DNA of 28,340 bases from positions 1 to 28,340 of the forward strand of contig CAXKVV010000808.1 of the NCBI GenBank assembly GCA_964058805.1, given 5' to 3'. The notes beneath the pieces are model-generated. The model saw only the letters and a program-made list of their open reading frames with translations, made no database searches and had not been told where the DNA came from. This DNA is from Schoenoplectus triqueter (lineage: Eukaryota > Streptophyta > Magnoliopsida > Poales > Cyperaceae). Positions 1 to 10,144 of this stretch are shown in pieces; positions within the stretch are counted from its first letter, which is position 1, and the number at the start of each line of letters is the position of its first letter. The position numbers and the translations under genes are program-made.

Positions 1-727
1 CGCCACCTACTTGAAAAACCATGGCAAAACAGTTTTTAATGAACTCCCTAGAGATAAAAATCATTCTGGGAATCTGGGGTTATCTGCGCAATTTTTGAAA
101 GTTTGTAGCCCAACAACCAGGACGGAGCCAGGAATTTTTTAGGATGTAGTCTCAATCGGATTGAATATCTTAGCGGGTTAAAACTCATTAATTTATCGGT
201 ATAAAAAAAATTTCAACATGCATTTTTAATAAATCAAAGACCAATTCAGAATCCAGATTCCAGAGGGTAACACAAAAATTTTTCAGGATGTGACTTAGTG
301 GATCTATTACTCTTTATTCTATTGATTTTTAATTTTTCAGAAGGTAACACTTGTACCCCTGGGTTTATATGGCTCCGCCCCTGCCAACAACATGTGCTTG
401 TTTGTTAGAATTGGGCCCAATTGCTCGATATATCTTATTTATGCATTATGTTACAATTTGGGCCTTGTATTATATTCTTAGCTAACAAATTATAATTTCT
501 ATAAATGGCTTCCAGTATGAAGGCAATACTATTACTCGCTAGTTGCTTCTTCTTTTACATTCTTTTTTCTCATTTGACTATTAATAACTAAATTTACAAT
601 TTAAAATTGGATGCTTATCACATTTCCAAATTGCTAAGGGAAACCGGAGTCTATTAAATAAGGGGATAAAATTAATAACTCCGAATTTAGAGAGCTAAAA
701 CTAACTAATGCTTCCATCATCCATCAT

Positions 728-761
728 CCTTCCATCATTCACATGTTTGGATGATGGAAGG
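728..761. repeat. Short perfect inverted repeat (hairpin)
   Basis: An 11-bp arm CCTTCCATCAT (728-738) is matched by ATGATGGAAGG (751-761) with a 12-nt loop. The left arm is preceded by CATC-rich direct repeats (ATCATCCATCATCC). It could be the end of an old MITE, because TGTTTGGAT and GTTAGTGA motifs recur downstream to about 905, but I could not find a matching partner terminus or a target-site duplication. Confidence 0.55.
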
Positions 762-1072
762 ATTAGTATAATAATAATATTTTTTGGGTTAGTGATTGAG
801 AATAGTGTAGGGTTAGTGACATCTCGGGAAATATAAGAATTGAGATAATAATTACTATTTCGGGTTAGTAAAATTTTGTTTGGATGGATTAGTGACATTT
901 CTATTGGGTTAGTAAGTAAGATCAATGCTAAACCAATTTTTTTATTGGATTAGCATAATAGTATTTTGCCCCCCAAGGTTATTGATGAGCTAGATTTTAG
1001 TAAATAAGTGTATTATATTTTATATAATTGTTATATTAAAAAAAAATTGAGATGGTAAAGATTTATTGCGGG

Positions 1073-1239
1073 CAGTTCGGTCAGAGAATATTATTGCTGG
1101 TAACTATTAGTTTACTATTAAAAAAATATATATGGACAGTTCGGTCATAAAATATTATTGTTGGTAAAATTTGTATAATTAATTTACTGATTAAAATTTA
1201 TGTGCATGCAGTTCTGTCAGGGAATATTGTTGTTGGTAA
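1073..1239 (+). repeat. Three degenerate tandem direct repeats (64-72 bp spacing)
   Basis: The motif CAGTTCGGTCA followed by AATATTATTG and TGGTAA occurs at 1073, 1137 and, with changes, 1209. The units are separated by AT-rich filler. The left breakpoint of the large duplication (TTACTGGTAAAA at 1257) falls immediately after this cluster and shares its TGGTAA ending. Confidence 0.6.
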
Positions 1240-1256
1240 AAATTTACACAATAAAA

Positions 1257-3168
1257 TTACTGGTAAAAAATTGTATGATCAGCTCTATTAAATTTTCGCT
1301 CAACATATTTGTCTACCGCCAGCGCATCAATATATTGAGGGTAAAATTTGGGGTATTTTATATTTATTCTAGTTGAAAAGGTATGTCCGAAATCGAAGAA
1401 CTTGTTTCAACTAGAAATTTGGGTTGGGACGTCAGGGGTGTCAATGGATCAGGTCATTATTATTATTTTGATCCGACCCGATCCAATTCGTTTAAATTCG
1501 GGTAACAAAAATCTTGGCCCGTATCCGACCCGATCCATATAAAATAATTAAGTTTTTATTAATTATTTTATATAATTTTGAGTAATTAAATATTAATTAA
1601 TTAATAATTAGTGTATTTTTAAGTTTTCATAAATATTATATCAAAAAATTACCTTAAAAAATATAATTAAATATGCTGAGTTGGGTCCGACCTGACTTGT
1701 GACGGATTAAAAAATATTAACTCATATCCGACCCATTTATTTTCAAATCATTTCAGGTTGGATTGGGTCAGAACAAATTTTAACACCCCTAGTTGGGAGT
1801 ATGATTTTTTTTCAAATCTTATAAAATAAATTAAAAAAAAATCTTCTTTTCTGAAAACAAATAAAACTATATAATTCAAAACGAATATGACGAAGAAAGT
1901 TCTACTATATGGTTTATCAAATTTAAAACTAATTTAAATAATTGACATAAAAGAATAGAACAATATGATATAACTATAATTTGAATATCGTAACAATTTT
2001 TTTTATCCTGTAGAAGAATTTAAGTATCGCCCTTTCTTATATTTATTTTTGAATAAATTCAATTAGTTTTTTTTATTTAAGAGTCTACGGATTAATTATT
2101 TGAGATTTAATTTATTGGTCATGATGTGGCGCTGCATTTGATCCCTTCTGATTAATAAATAAAGATGAAATCAAATTACAAAATGAGAAATATCATTTCT
2201 CACAAAAAAATATATAAGCATGTTTTGTGAAATTACAAATAGATAAATTGCTAGTCAAGAAAATTCTTTTAGATAAAAACTTCCAGATCAGGTTCAAATA
2301 TCTCCATTTTTTGTCCTTCCATTATGCCTCCACTTTTTATATATTTCTAATAACTCAAAGTTTAAAACTAAAATATCAAATAGAATTGGTAAATTTAATC
2401 TATAACACTTTAGTTATGTATAGATAATAAATTACGACATATGAACATTATTTTATATATGTGGCATTATGAGTTAAAAAAATGCACCAATATGAATAAA
2501 TTATAATGTTGAGTTTTTTTTAGTAAAGTTAATATTTTTTATAAATAAAAAAGAGAATATAATATATATCAAATCTAATGATTTTAGTTTTAAGATTTAT
2601 GTTATTCAAAAATAAAGAAGTGGAGGCGTACAAACCTTCCTCAAATTTCTATTAGTCTCAATATTTATGTTCTTTTAAAAAGAACTTTTATTTAGCTTCA
2701 ACGTAAACTTTTTTTTTCCTTCAAAATTTGAATATACATAGGAAAATGCCGCAAATCTCCTCGCCATCTCTTCGTTTGTCCAGGATCATTAATTCATTTT
2801 TGTTCTTTATCTTGTATCTTGTAGGGTGTGTTTGGATCGTGCAAAGAATAGCGTAAGAATAGATAAATTGAAAATAGTAAATGAGGATAGTGAAAAAATA
2901 TTATTTTTTCGGTTAGCGCGAGGGTAGTAAAAAAGTGATGTTATTCCGGATGATAGAAATATTGTTTGTATTGTTTGTTGAGAATATTAGTGAAGAGTTG
3001 AGAAGAAAAACAGTTATTTCATCCTCACCACAGAATAATAGAATAGTAGTTATTTTCACTATTCCGGAACAGCAGATTTGCGTTTGGATATACAACTACT
3101 ATTCCTATAGAATGAGTAGACCAAAGTTCTCAATTTTATAAATAAATAATTATCACAACGTTCGAAAG
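1257..3168 (+). repeat. 1,912-bp tandem duplication, copy 1
   Basis: The whole segment recurs at a constant offset of 1,912 bp, giving copy 2 at 3169-5080. By eye I found one difference, G at 3072 versus A at 4984. The trinucleotide TTA is present at the left edge (1257-1259), the junction (3169-3171) and the right edge (5081-5083), a 3-bp microhomology. The content is AT-rich and non-coding: a MITE-like element at 1430-1791, then A/T-rich DNA. Short open frames at 1348-1542, 2227-2427 and 2935-3141 look like no known protein and are duplicated unchanged only because the DNA is. Confidence 0.97.
1430..1791. mobile_element. MITE-like non-autonomous element (copy 1)
   Basis: Terminal inverted repeats AGGGGTGTCAA (1434-1444) and TTAACACCCCT (1780-1790) match at 10 of 11 positions. 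The direct repeat GTTGGGA flanks the element at 1423-1429 and 1792-1798, a possible 7-8 bp target-site duplication separated from the TIRs by a few bases. The interior is AT-rich with GATCCGACCC-type motifs near both ends and no coding capacity. The (C)AGGGGTG terminus and a duplication of about 8 bp would fit a hAT-like MITE; the superfamily is an inference. Confidence 0.6.
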
Positions 3169-5080
3169 TTACTGGTAAAAAATTGTATGATCAGCTCTAT
3201 TAAATTTTCGCTCAACATATTTGTCTACCGCCAGCGCATCAATATATTGAGGGTAAAATTTGGGGTATTTTATATTTATTCTAGTTGAAAAGGTATGTCC
3301 GAAATCGAAGAACTTGTTTCAACTAGAAATTTGGGTTGGGACGTCAGGGGTGTCAATGGATCAGGTCATTATTATTATTTTGATCCGACCCGATCCAATT
3401 CGTTTAAATTCGGGTAACAAAAATCTTGGCCCGTATCCGACCCGATCCATATAAAATAATTAAGTTTTTATTAATTATTTTATATAATTTTGAGTAATTA
3501 AATATTAATTAATTAATAATTAGTGTATTTTTAAGTTTTCATAAATATTATATCAAAAAATTACCTTAAAAAATATAATTAAATATGCTGAGTTGGGTCC
3601 GACCTGACTTGTGACGGATTAAAAAATATTAACTCATATCCGACCCATTTATTTTCAAATCATTTCAGGTTGGATTGGGTCAGAACAAATTTTAACACCC
3701 CTAGTTGGGAGTATGATTTTTTTTCAAATCTTATAAAATAAATTAAAAAAAAATCTTCTTTTCTGAAAACAAATAAAACTATATAATTCAAAACGAATAT
3801 GACGAAGAAAGTTCTACTATATGGTTTATCAAATTTAAAACTAATTTAAATAATTGACATAAAAGAATAGAACAATATGATATAACTATAATTTGAATAT
3901 CGTAACAATTTTTTTTATCCTGTAGAAGAATTTAAGTATCGCCCTTTCTTATATTTATTTTTGAATAAATTCAATTAGTTTTTTTTATTTAAGAGTCTAC
4001 GGATTAATTATTTGAGATTTAATTTATTGGTCATGATGTGGCGCTGCATTTGATCCCTTCTGATTAATAAATAAAGATGAAATCAAATTACAAAATGAGA
4101 AATATCATTTCTCACAAAAAAATATATAAGCATGTTTTGTGAAATTACAAATAGATAAATTGCTAGTCAAGAAAATTCTTTTAGATAAAAACTTCCAGAT
4201 CAGGTTCAAATATCTCCATTTTTTGTCCTTCCATTATGCCTCCACTTTTTATATATTTCTAATAACTCAAAGTTTAAAACTAAAATATCAAATAGAATTG
4301 GTAAATTTAATCTATAACACTTTAGTTATGTATAGATAATAAATTACGACATATGAACATTATTTTATATATGTGGCATTATGAGTTAAAAAAATGCACC
4401 AATATGAATAAATTATAATGTTGAGTTTTTTTTAGTAAAGTTAATATTTTTTATAAATAAAAAAGAGAATATAATATATATCAAATCTAATGATTTTAGT
4501 TTTAAGATTTATGTTATTCAAAAATAAAGAAGTGGAGGCGTACAAACCTTCCTCAAATTTCTATTAGTCTCAATATTTATGTTCTTTTAAAAAGAACTTT
4601 TATTTAGCTTCAACGTAAACTTTTTTTTTCCTTCAAAATTTGAATATACATAGGAAAATGCCGCAAATCTCCTCGCCATCTCTTCGTTTGTCCAGGATCA
4701 TTAATTCATTTTTGTTCTTTATCTTGTATCTTGTAGGGTGTGTTTGGATCGTGCAAAGAATAGCGTAAGAATAGATAAATTGAAAATAGTAAATGAGGAT
4801 AGTGAAAAAATATTATTTTTTCGGTTAGCGCGAGGGTAGTAAAAAAGTGATGTTATTCCGGATGATAGAAATATTGTTTGTATTGTTTGTTGAGAATATT
4901 AGTGAAGAGTTGAGAAGAAAAACAGTTATTTCATCCTCACCACAGAATAATAGAATAGTAGTTATTTTCACTATTCCGGAACAACAGATTTGCGTTTGGA
5001 TATACAACTACTATTCCTATAGAATGAGTAGACCAAAGTTCTCAATTTTATAAATAAATAATTATCACAACGTTCGAAAG
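3169..5080 (+). repeat. 1,912-bp tandem duplication, copy 2
   Basis: This is the head-to-tail second copy of 1257-3168, collinear along its whole length with no indel seen. Homology stops at TTA (5081-5083), after which the sequence continues into the region upstream of the F-box fragment. The near-identity in unconstrained AT-rich DNA means either a very recent duplication or a haplotype/assembly duplication. No gene is visible in it. Confidence 0.97.
3342..3703. mobile_element. MITE-like non-autonomous element (copy 2)
   Basis: This is the copy of the element at 1430-1791 carried by the 1,912-bp duplication, with TIRs at 3346-3356 and 3692-3702. It arose by segmental duplication and not by a second transposition, because its flanks are duplicated with it. 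Confidence 0.6.
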
Positions 5081-5191
5081 TTAAAATTTATCTTTCACAT
5101 TTAATCCCTCCCTGCAACGCCTGTAGCCCTGTACCACTATCTCCTTTCTCATTTGAGAGCCCTTCTCAAACAAACCGGCACAACTTTCACC

Positions 5192-5356
5192 ATGACGGGG
5201 AGCTGGTTAAGCACAAACCTTGATCTACTCTTCATCATCCTCTCCTTTCTCCCCGCCGAGACCATCTTGCAGGTCAAAGCGGTGTGTCACGCTTGGGTGC
5301 ACGTCATCTCTGACCCGGCGTTCCTCCGGGCCCACTACTCTCGTCCCCTCCAATAA
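5192..5356 (+). pseudogene. Truncated F-box protein gene (N-terminal fragment)
   Basis: The ATG at 5192 in a TCACCATGA context opens a 54-codon frame ending at a TAA (5354-5356). Residues about 10-51 read as an F-box: a leading LDLLFIILSFLP, then VKAVCHAWVHVISDPAFLRAH, matching the family pattern of a leucine-rich helix, LP, a VC-x-x-W core and ISDPxFxxxH. F-box proteins use this motif to bind SKP1 in SCF ubiquitin ligases and normally continue for 300-400 residues with a substrate-binding domain (kelch, FBA or LRR). Nothing of that kind follows. The frame stops about 35-45 bp before the satellite begins, so the 3' part of the gene appears to be lost or replaced. The frame is also open upstream to 5153, but without an ATG. 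GC content here exceeds that of the AT-rich DNA to the left. It could be a micro-ORF that is still expressed, but a broken gene is more likely. Confidence 0.75.
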
Positions 5357-5390
5357 CCGCATTCTTCACAGCAAAGCTCGGGCTTCGTGA

Positions 5391-8010
5391 AGATGAAACC
5401 CAGAACGAATGAGGGAGCGCAAAACATGAAAACGGGACCTGGCGTCCACGGTACCGCACAAAACGAACCGGGAAGCGCAAAACATGAAAACGAGACTCAG
5501 CGCCCTCTATACTGTCGAAAACGAGTCCGGAACCGCAAAAAATGAAAAGTGAACTAGGCGCCCACGGTACCGCCCAAAACGAATCCGGGAGCGCAAAACA
5601 TTAAAACGGGACCCGGGGCACTCGCTACAGCCGAAAATAAGTCCGGGAGCGCAAAACATGAAAACGTGACTCGACGCCCACGGTATTGCCCCAAACGAGT
5701 ATGGGAGTGCAAAACATTAAAACTGGATTCGGCACCCACGGTACCGCCCAAAATGAGTCTGAGAGCGCAAAATATGAAAATGGGACCCGAAGCCCTCGTT
5801 ATCGTCGAAAATGAGTTTGAGAGCGCAAAAAAGAAAACGGAACCCGACGCCCTCGGTACCGCCGCCAGAACGGATCCGGGAGCGCAAAACATGAAAACGG
5901 GATCCGGTGCCCTCTCTATCGCCGAAAATGAGTACGGAAGCGCAAAATATGAAAACTGGACCCGACGCCCTCGGAACCGCCAAAAATGAGTACGGGAGCA
6001 CAAATCATGAAAACTAGAATCGGCGCCCACGGTATCGCCCAAAATGAGTTTGGGAGCACAAAATATGAAAACGAGATCCGACGCCCTCGGTACCGTCGAA
6101 AATGAGTCCCGAAGCGGAAAACATATATATGAGACCCAACGCTCCCGGAATCGTCAAAAACGAGTCCGGGAAAGAAAAACATGAAAACGCGACTCGACGG
6201 CCTCGATACCGCACAAAATATAAAAACTGGACTCGACGCCCTCGATACCGACCAAAACGAGTCCAGGTGCGCAAAACATGAAGACGGGACCTGACGCCCT
6301 CATTACCGCCGAAAATGAGTCCGAGAGCGCAAAATAATAAAACGAGACCCGACGCCCTCGGTATCGCCCAAAACGGGTCAAGGAGCACAAAACATGAAAA
6401 TGAGACCCGTCACCCTCGGTACCGTCGAAAATGAGTCCAGGAAAGGAAACATGAAAATGGAACCCAACGCCCTCGGTTCCGTCAAGGAGCACAAAACATG
6501 AAAACTTGATCTGACGCCCTCGGTACTGCCCAAAAAGAGTCTGGGAGCACAAAACATAAAAACTGGACCCGGCGCCCTCGATACCGACCAAAACGAGTTC
6601 GGGTGCGCAAAACATCCAAACGGGACCCAATGCCCTCGTTACCGCCGAAAATGAGTCCGACAGCGCAAAATAATAAAATAAGACCCGACACCCTCGGTAC
6701 CGCCAAAAATGGGTCCGGGAGTGCCAAACATGAAAACGGGACCCGGCGCCCTCGATATCGTCGAAAACAGGTCTAGGAGCGCAAAACATGAAAACGAAAC
6801 CTGACACCCTCGGAAACGCCGAAAACGAGTTCGGAAGCGCAAAACATGAAAACGGTACCCGACACCCTCCGTACCGTCGAAATCTATTCCGGGAGCGCAA
6901 AACATGAAAACGATACCTGACACCCTCTTTACCTCCAAAAAAGAGTCCCGAAGCGCAAAACCTGAAAACTAGACCCGACGCCCACTATACCGCCCAAAAT
7001 GAGTTTTGGAGCGCAAAACTTGAAAATGGGACATGACGCCCGTGGTACCGCCCAAAACATGAAAATGAGACCCGACGCCTATGATACTGTCGAAAACGAG
7101 TCCGGGAGAACAAAATATAAAAAGGGACCCGGGGCCCTCCGTACTACCCAAAACGGGTCAAGGAGCGCAAAACAAGAAAACTGGATCCAACACTCTCAGT
7201 ACCTCCGAAAACGCGTCCGGGAGGGCAAAACATAAAAACCGGACCCGACGCCCTCGGTACAACAGAGAACGCCTCCGGGTGCGCAAAACATGAAAACGGG
7301 ATCGACGCCCTCGGTACCGCCGAAAAAGCGTCAGGGAGCACAAAACATGAAAACTGGACCTGACGCCCTCGGTTCCGCCGAAAAAGCGTCTGGGTGTGCA
7401 AAACATGAATACAGAACCTGACGCCCTCGGTACCGCCGAAAATGAGTTCGATTGCGGAAAACTTGAAAACGGGACCCGATGCCCTCGGTACCGCCGAAAA
7501 CGCGTCTGGGAGCGCCAAACATGAAAACGGGACCCGACGCAGTCGGTACCGCCGAAAACGCGTCTTGGAGCGCAAAACATGAAAACTGGACCCGACGCCC
7601 TCGGTACCGCCGAAAATGAGTTCGGGTGCGTAAAACTTGAAAACGGGACCCGATGCCTTCGGTACCGCCGAAAACGAGTCCGGGAGCGCAAAACTTGAAA
7701 ACGGGACCCGACGCCCTCGGTACCTCCGAAAACGAGCCCGGGAGCGCAAAACTTGAAAACGGCACCCGACGAGCACGGTATAGTCGAAAACGAGTCCGGG
7801 TGCACAAAACATGAAAACGGGACCCGACGCCCTCGGTAGCGCCGAAAACGCTTCCGGGAGCGCAAAATATGAAAACGGGACCCGACGCGCTCGGTACAGT
7901 CGAAAACGTGTCCGGGAGCATAAAACATGTAAACGGGACCAGACGCGATCGGTTTGAGCGAAAATGAGTTCGGGTGCGCAAGACATGAAAACGGAAACCT
8001 ACGCCCTCGG
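5391..8010 (+). repeat. 58-bp satellite, array A
   Basis: About 45 tandem copies of a 58-bp monomer. In order, the consensus holds CGGGACCCG, ACGCCCTCGG, CGGTACCG (contains the KpnI site GGTACC), CCGAAAACGAGTCCGGGA and GCGCAAAACATG. The left edge is fuzzy: the first recognisable monomer, with substitutions, starts at about 5391-5401. Monomers from 5.4 to 7.2 kb are more diverged (for example CCCACGGTA and ACCGCCC in place of CGCCGAAAA) than those from 7.2 to 8.0 kb. Several lack their middle third (about 6213, 6478 and 7052). The array ends in the CTCGG target-site duplication of retrotransposon copy 1. Confidence 0.95.
8006..8010. repeat. Target-site duplication of copy 1 (left, CTCGG)
   Basis: CTCGG immediately precedes the LTR start TGATGG at 8011 and is repeated at 10805-10809 right after the LTR end CTATCA. 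Five base pairs is the usual duplication length for Ty3/gypsy integrases. The sequence is part of the satellite monomer. Confidence 0.93.
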
Positions 8011-8344
8011 TGATGGTGATCAAGTCATGGCATGTCTACAGGTGAAGAATGATGATCAAGGAAGCATATTCTGGACCAGTTCTCAGTTTGAAGAACCCGG
8101 CCCAAGTCATATTTACAATTAATTTACGAAACAGCAGCTTTCTGGATAGATTCATACTGGGCCAGTATTTTTGGCATAACTCTCTCATAAAGGCTCGGAT
8201 TTAGGTGATTCAAATTTCTGTGATCAGATGATGAAATGGTCTATCTTTTTTGTGTTTTGAGTTTCTCCAGATTCTAGATTCTTCTTGGTCAAACCCTCGG
8301 GTCAAGTGAGCGTGGTTACTGAGGAGCCAGCCAACATTTAGTTT
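8011..8344 (+). repeat. 5' LTR fragment of copy 1
   Basis: This stretch aligns to the first part of the 3' LTR (10145 to about 10475) from its TGATGG start through the shared CAGCCAACATTTAG segment. About two dozen substitutions and one small indel are visible by eye. It is then joined, within a run of T residues at about 8342-8348, to internal pol sequence beginning GAAGAATCCC. The missing part would have contained the TATA box, R, U5 and the primer-binding site. It includes the LTR-encoded copy of the pol C-terminus, out of its normal context. Confidence 0.9.
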
Positions 8345-8731
8345 CTTTGAAGAATCCCAAATAGCCTTTGCATTAGTGGTGAAAGAAGTTAAGGGTGATA
8401 GAAGTACTCTAATACCCGGACCAGTGGTACCTTTACTTGAACAATTTCAGAACCTTGTTCTAGATGAAATTCCAGCAGGTTTACCTCCAATGAGGAGTGT
8501 GCAACACTGCATAGATTTTGTTCCTGGTGCAGTTTTGCCAAACAAAGCAGCCTATCGAATGAACCCAACAGAAAATACCGAGTTGCAGCGGCAAGTAGAT
8601 GAGTTGTTGAGCAAGGGTTTGGTGCGTGAAAGCATGAGTCCTTGTGCAGTTCCAGCCTTACTTGTGCCAAAGAAAGATGATTCTTTTCGCATGTGTGTGG
8701 ATAGTAGAGCGGTCAACAAGATTATTATCGA

Positions 8732-8838
8732 CTCCATGGTGCTACTGTGTTTTCAAAGAATGATCTTACCTATTCCTCGTCTAGATGACATGCTAGATCA
8801 GCTCCATGGTGCTAGTGTGTTTTCAAAGAATGATCTTA
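8732..8838 (+). repeat. 37-bp ectopic duplication inside reverse transcriptase of copy 1
   Basis: CTCCATGGTGCTACTGTG and the bases that follow (8732-8768) repeat at 8802-8838 with one mismatch (C at 8745 versus G at 8815). The normal sequence seen in copy 2 has 12 nt (codons for KYRF) where copy 1 has 39 nt. The exchange therefore added 27 nt and kept the frame. Confidence 0.9.
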
Positions 8839-10135
8839 GAAGTGGGTACCATCATATTCGTATGAGGCCTGGTGATGAATGGAAGACGGCATATAAGACC
8901 CGTGATGGATTGTTTGAGTGGTTGGTGATGCCATTCGGACTCTCTATTGCTCCTAGTACTTTTATGAGACTAATGAATTTGGTGTTTAAGTTTTTTATTG
9001 GGAGATTTGTGGTGGTCTATTTTGATGACATACTCGTGTATAGCACGGGTAAAGAAGAGCATTTGGAACACATTCGCCAAGTCTTTGAAGTGCTAACTGA
9101 ACAGAAACTCTACATCAACCTCAAGAAGTGTGAGTTCCTAACTAGCAACTTGGTGTTTCTAGGCTATGTGGTTTCAGCTGAGGGTATTCATGTTGATCCT
9201 TCTAAGGTGGATGCAATTGTTTCATGGCCAACACCAACTAACATTCACGATGTGAGGAGTTTTCATGGACTGGCCTCATTTTATCGCCGGTTCATTCGAG
9301 ATTTCAGCACTCTTGTCTCTCCAATCAACGAGTGCTTGAAAGGACGAGTATTTAAATGGACAATGGAAGCTGAAAAGAGCTTTCAGCTCATCAAGGAGAA
9401 GATGACAGTAACCCCAATTCTTACTTTGCCCAACTTTGAGAATATTTTTGAGTTTGAACGTGATGCATCTAGTGTCGGCATTGGTGCAGTTCTCAATCAA
9501 GAAGGTCGACCTATTGCCTTCTTTAGTGAAAAGCTTTCAGATTCATGTAAGAACTACACTATATATGATAAGGAGTTCTATGCAATTGTACGAGCTCTTG
9601 GGCATTGGAGACACTACCTCATTTCAAAGGAGTTCATTCTCTACTCCGACCATGAGGCGGTGAAGTTCATAAATGGGCAACACAAGCTCAAACCGAGGCA
9701 TGCAAGTTGGGTGGAATTCTTACAAGGATACACATTCCACATCAAGCATAAAAGTGACGCTTCAAATCAGGTGGCAGATGCTTTAAGTAGGCGGCATTCT
9801 TTGCTGTCCACAATGAAGGTAAACGTTCTTGGGTTTGAAGTGATTAAGGAGTTGTATGTTGATGATGAGTTCTTTGGCAAGATAAAAGATGAATGTGCAA
9901 AAGGGCCATATAAAGAATTTATGGTGAATGATGGATATCTTTTCTATGGCAACCGTTTGTGCATATCAAATTATTCTTTGAGGTGGCAGATCATTACGGA
10001 GGATCATGATGGTGGGTTAAGTGGTCATTTTGGACAAGATAAAACTGACGCATTACTCCAAGACCGTTTCTATTGGCTTAAAATGATGAAGGATGGCGAA
10101 AATGAGCCGAACTCGTGGGCAAGTTCTTTTCAACC

Positions 10136-10144
10136 GGGGGAGAA
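10136..10144 (+). promoter_or_regulatory. Polypurine tract of copy 1
   Basis: GGGGGAGAA lies directly before the 3' LTR start, which reads TAATGG here instead of TGATGG. Such tracts prime plus-strand DNA synthesis. It lies within the pol reading frame. Confidence 0.85.

Larger units (their letters stand above)
1..1256. other. AT-rich intergenic DNA, no gene seen
   Basis: No open frame of convincing length or family resemblance is visible on either strand. The stretch has many A/T runs. The only structure I can point to is a short hairpin at 728-761 and a set of degenerate direct repeats at 1073-1239, both listed separately. The short open frame at 701-925 on the minus strand is low-complexity translation of AT-rich DNA and resembles no family I know. 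Confidence 0.7.

Noticed and set aside
2227..2427. 66-codon frame duplicated exactly at 4139-4339
   Set aside because: Its identity comes from the 1,912-bp DNA duplication. The start is not an ATG, the composition is AT-driven, and there is no recognisable family.
2823..3130. Second MITE suggested by GTGTGTTTGGATCG at 2824 and GCGTTTGGATATAC near 3080
   Set aside because: The two motifs are in the same orientation, not inverted, and no target-site duplication was found.
7144..7986. 280-codon minus-strand frame at the end of array A
   Set aside because: Same satellite artefact; it overlaps two other long frames on the same strand with equal peptide content.
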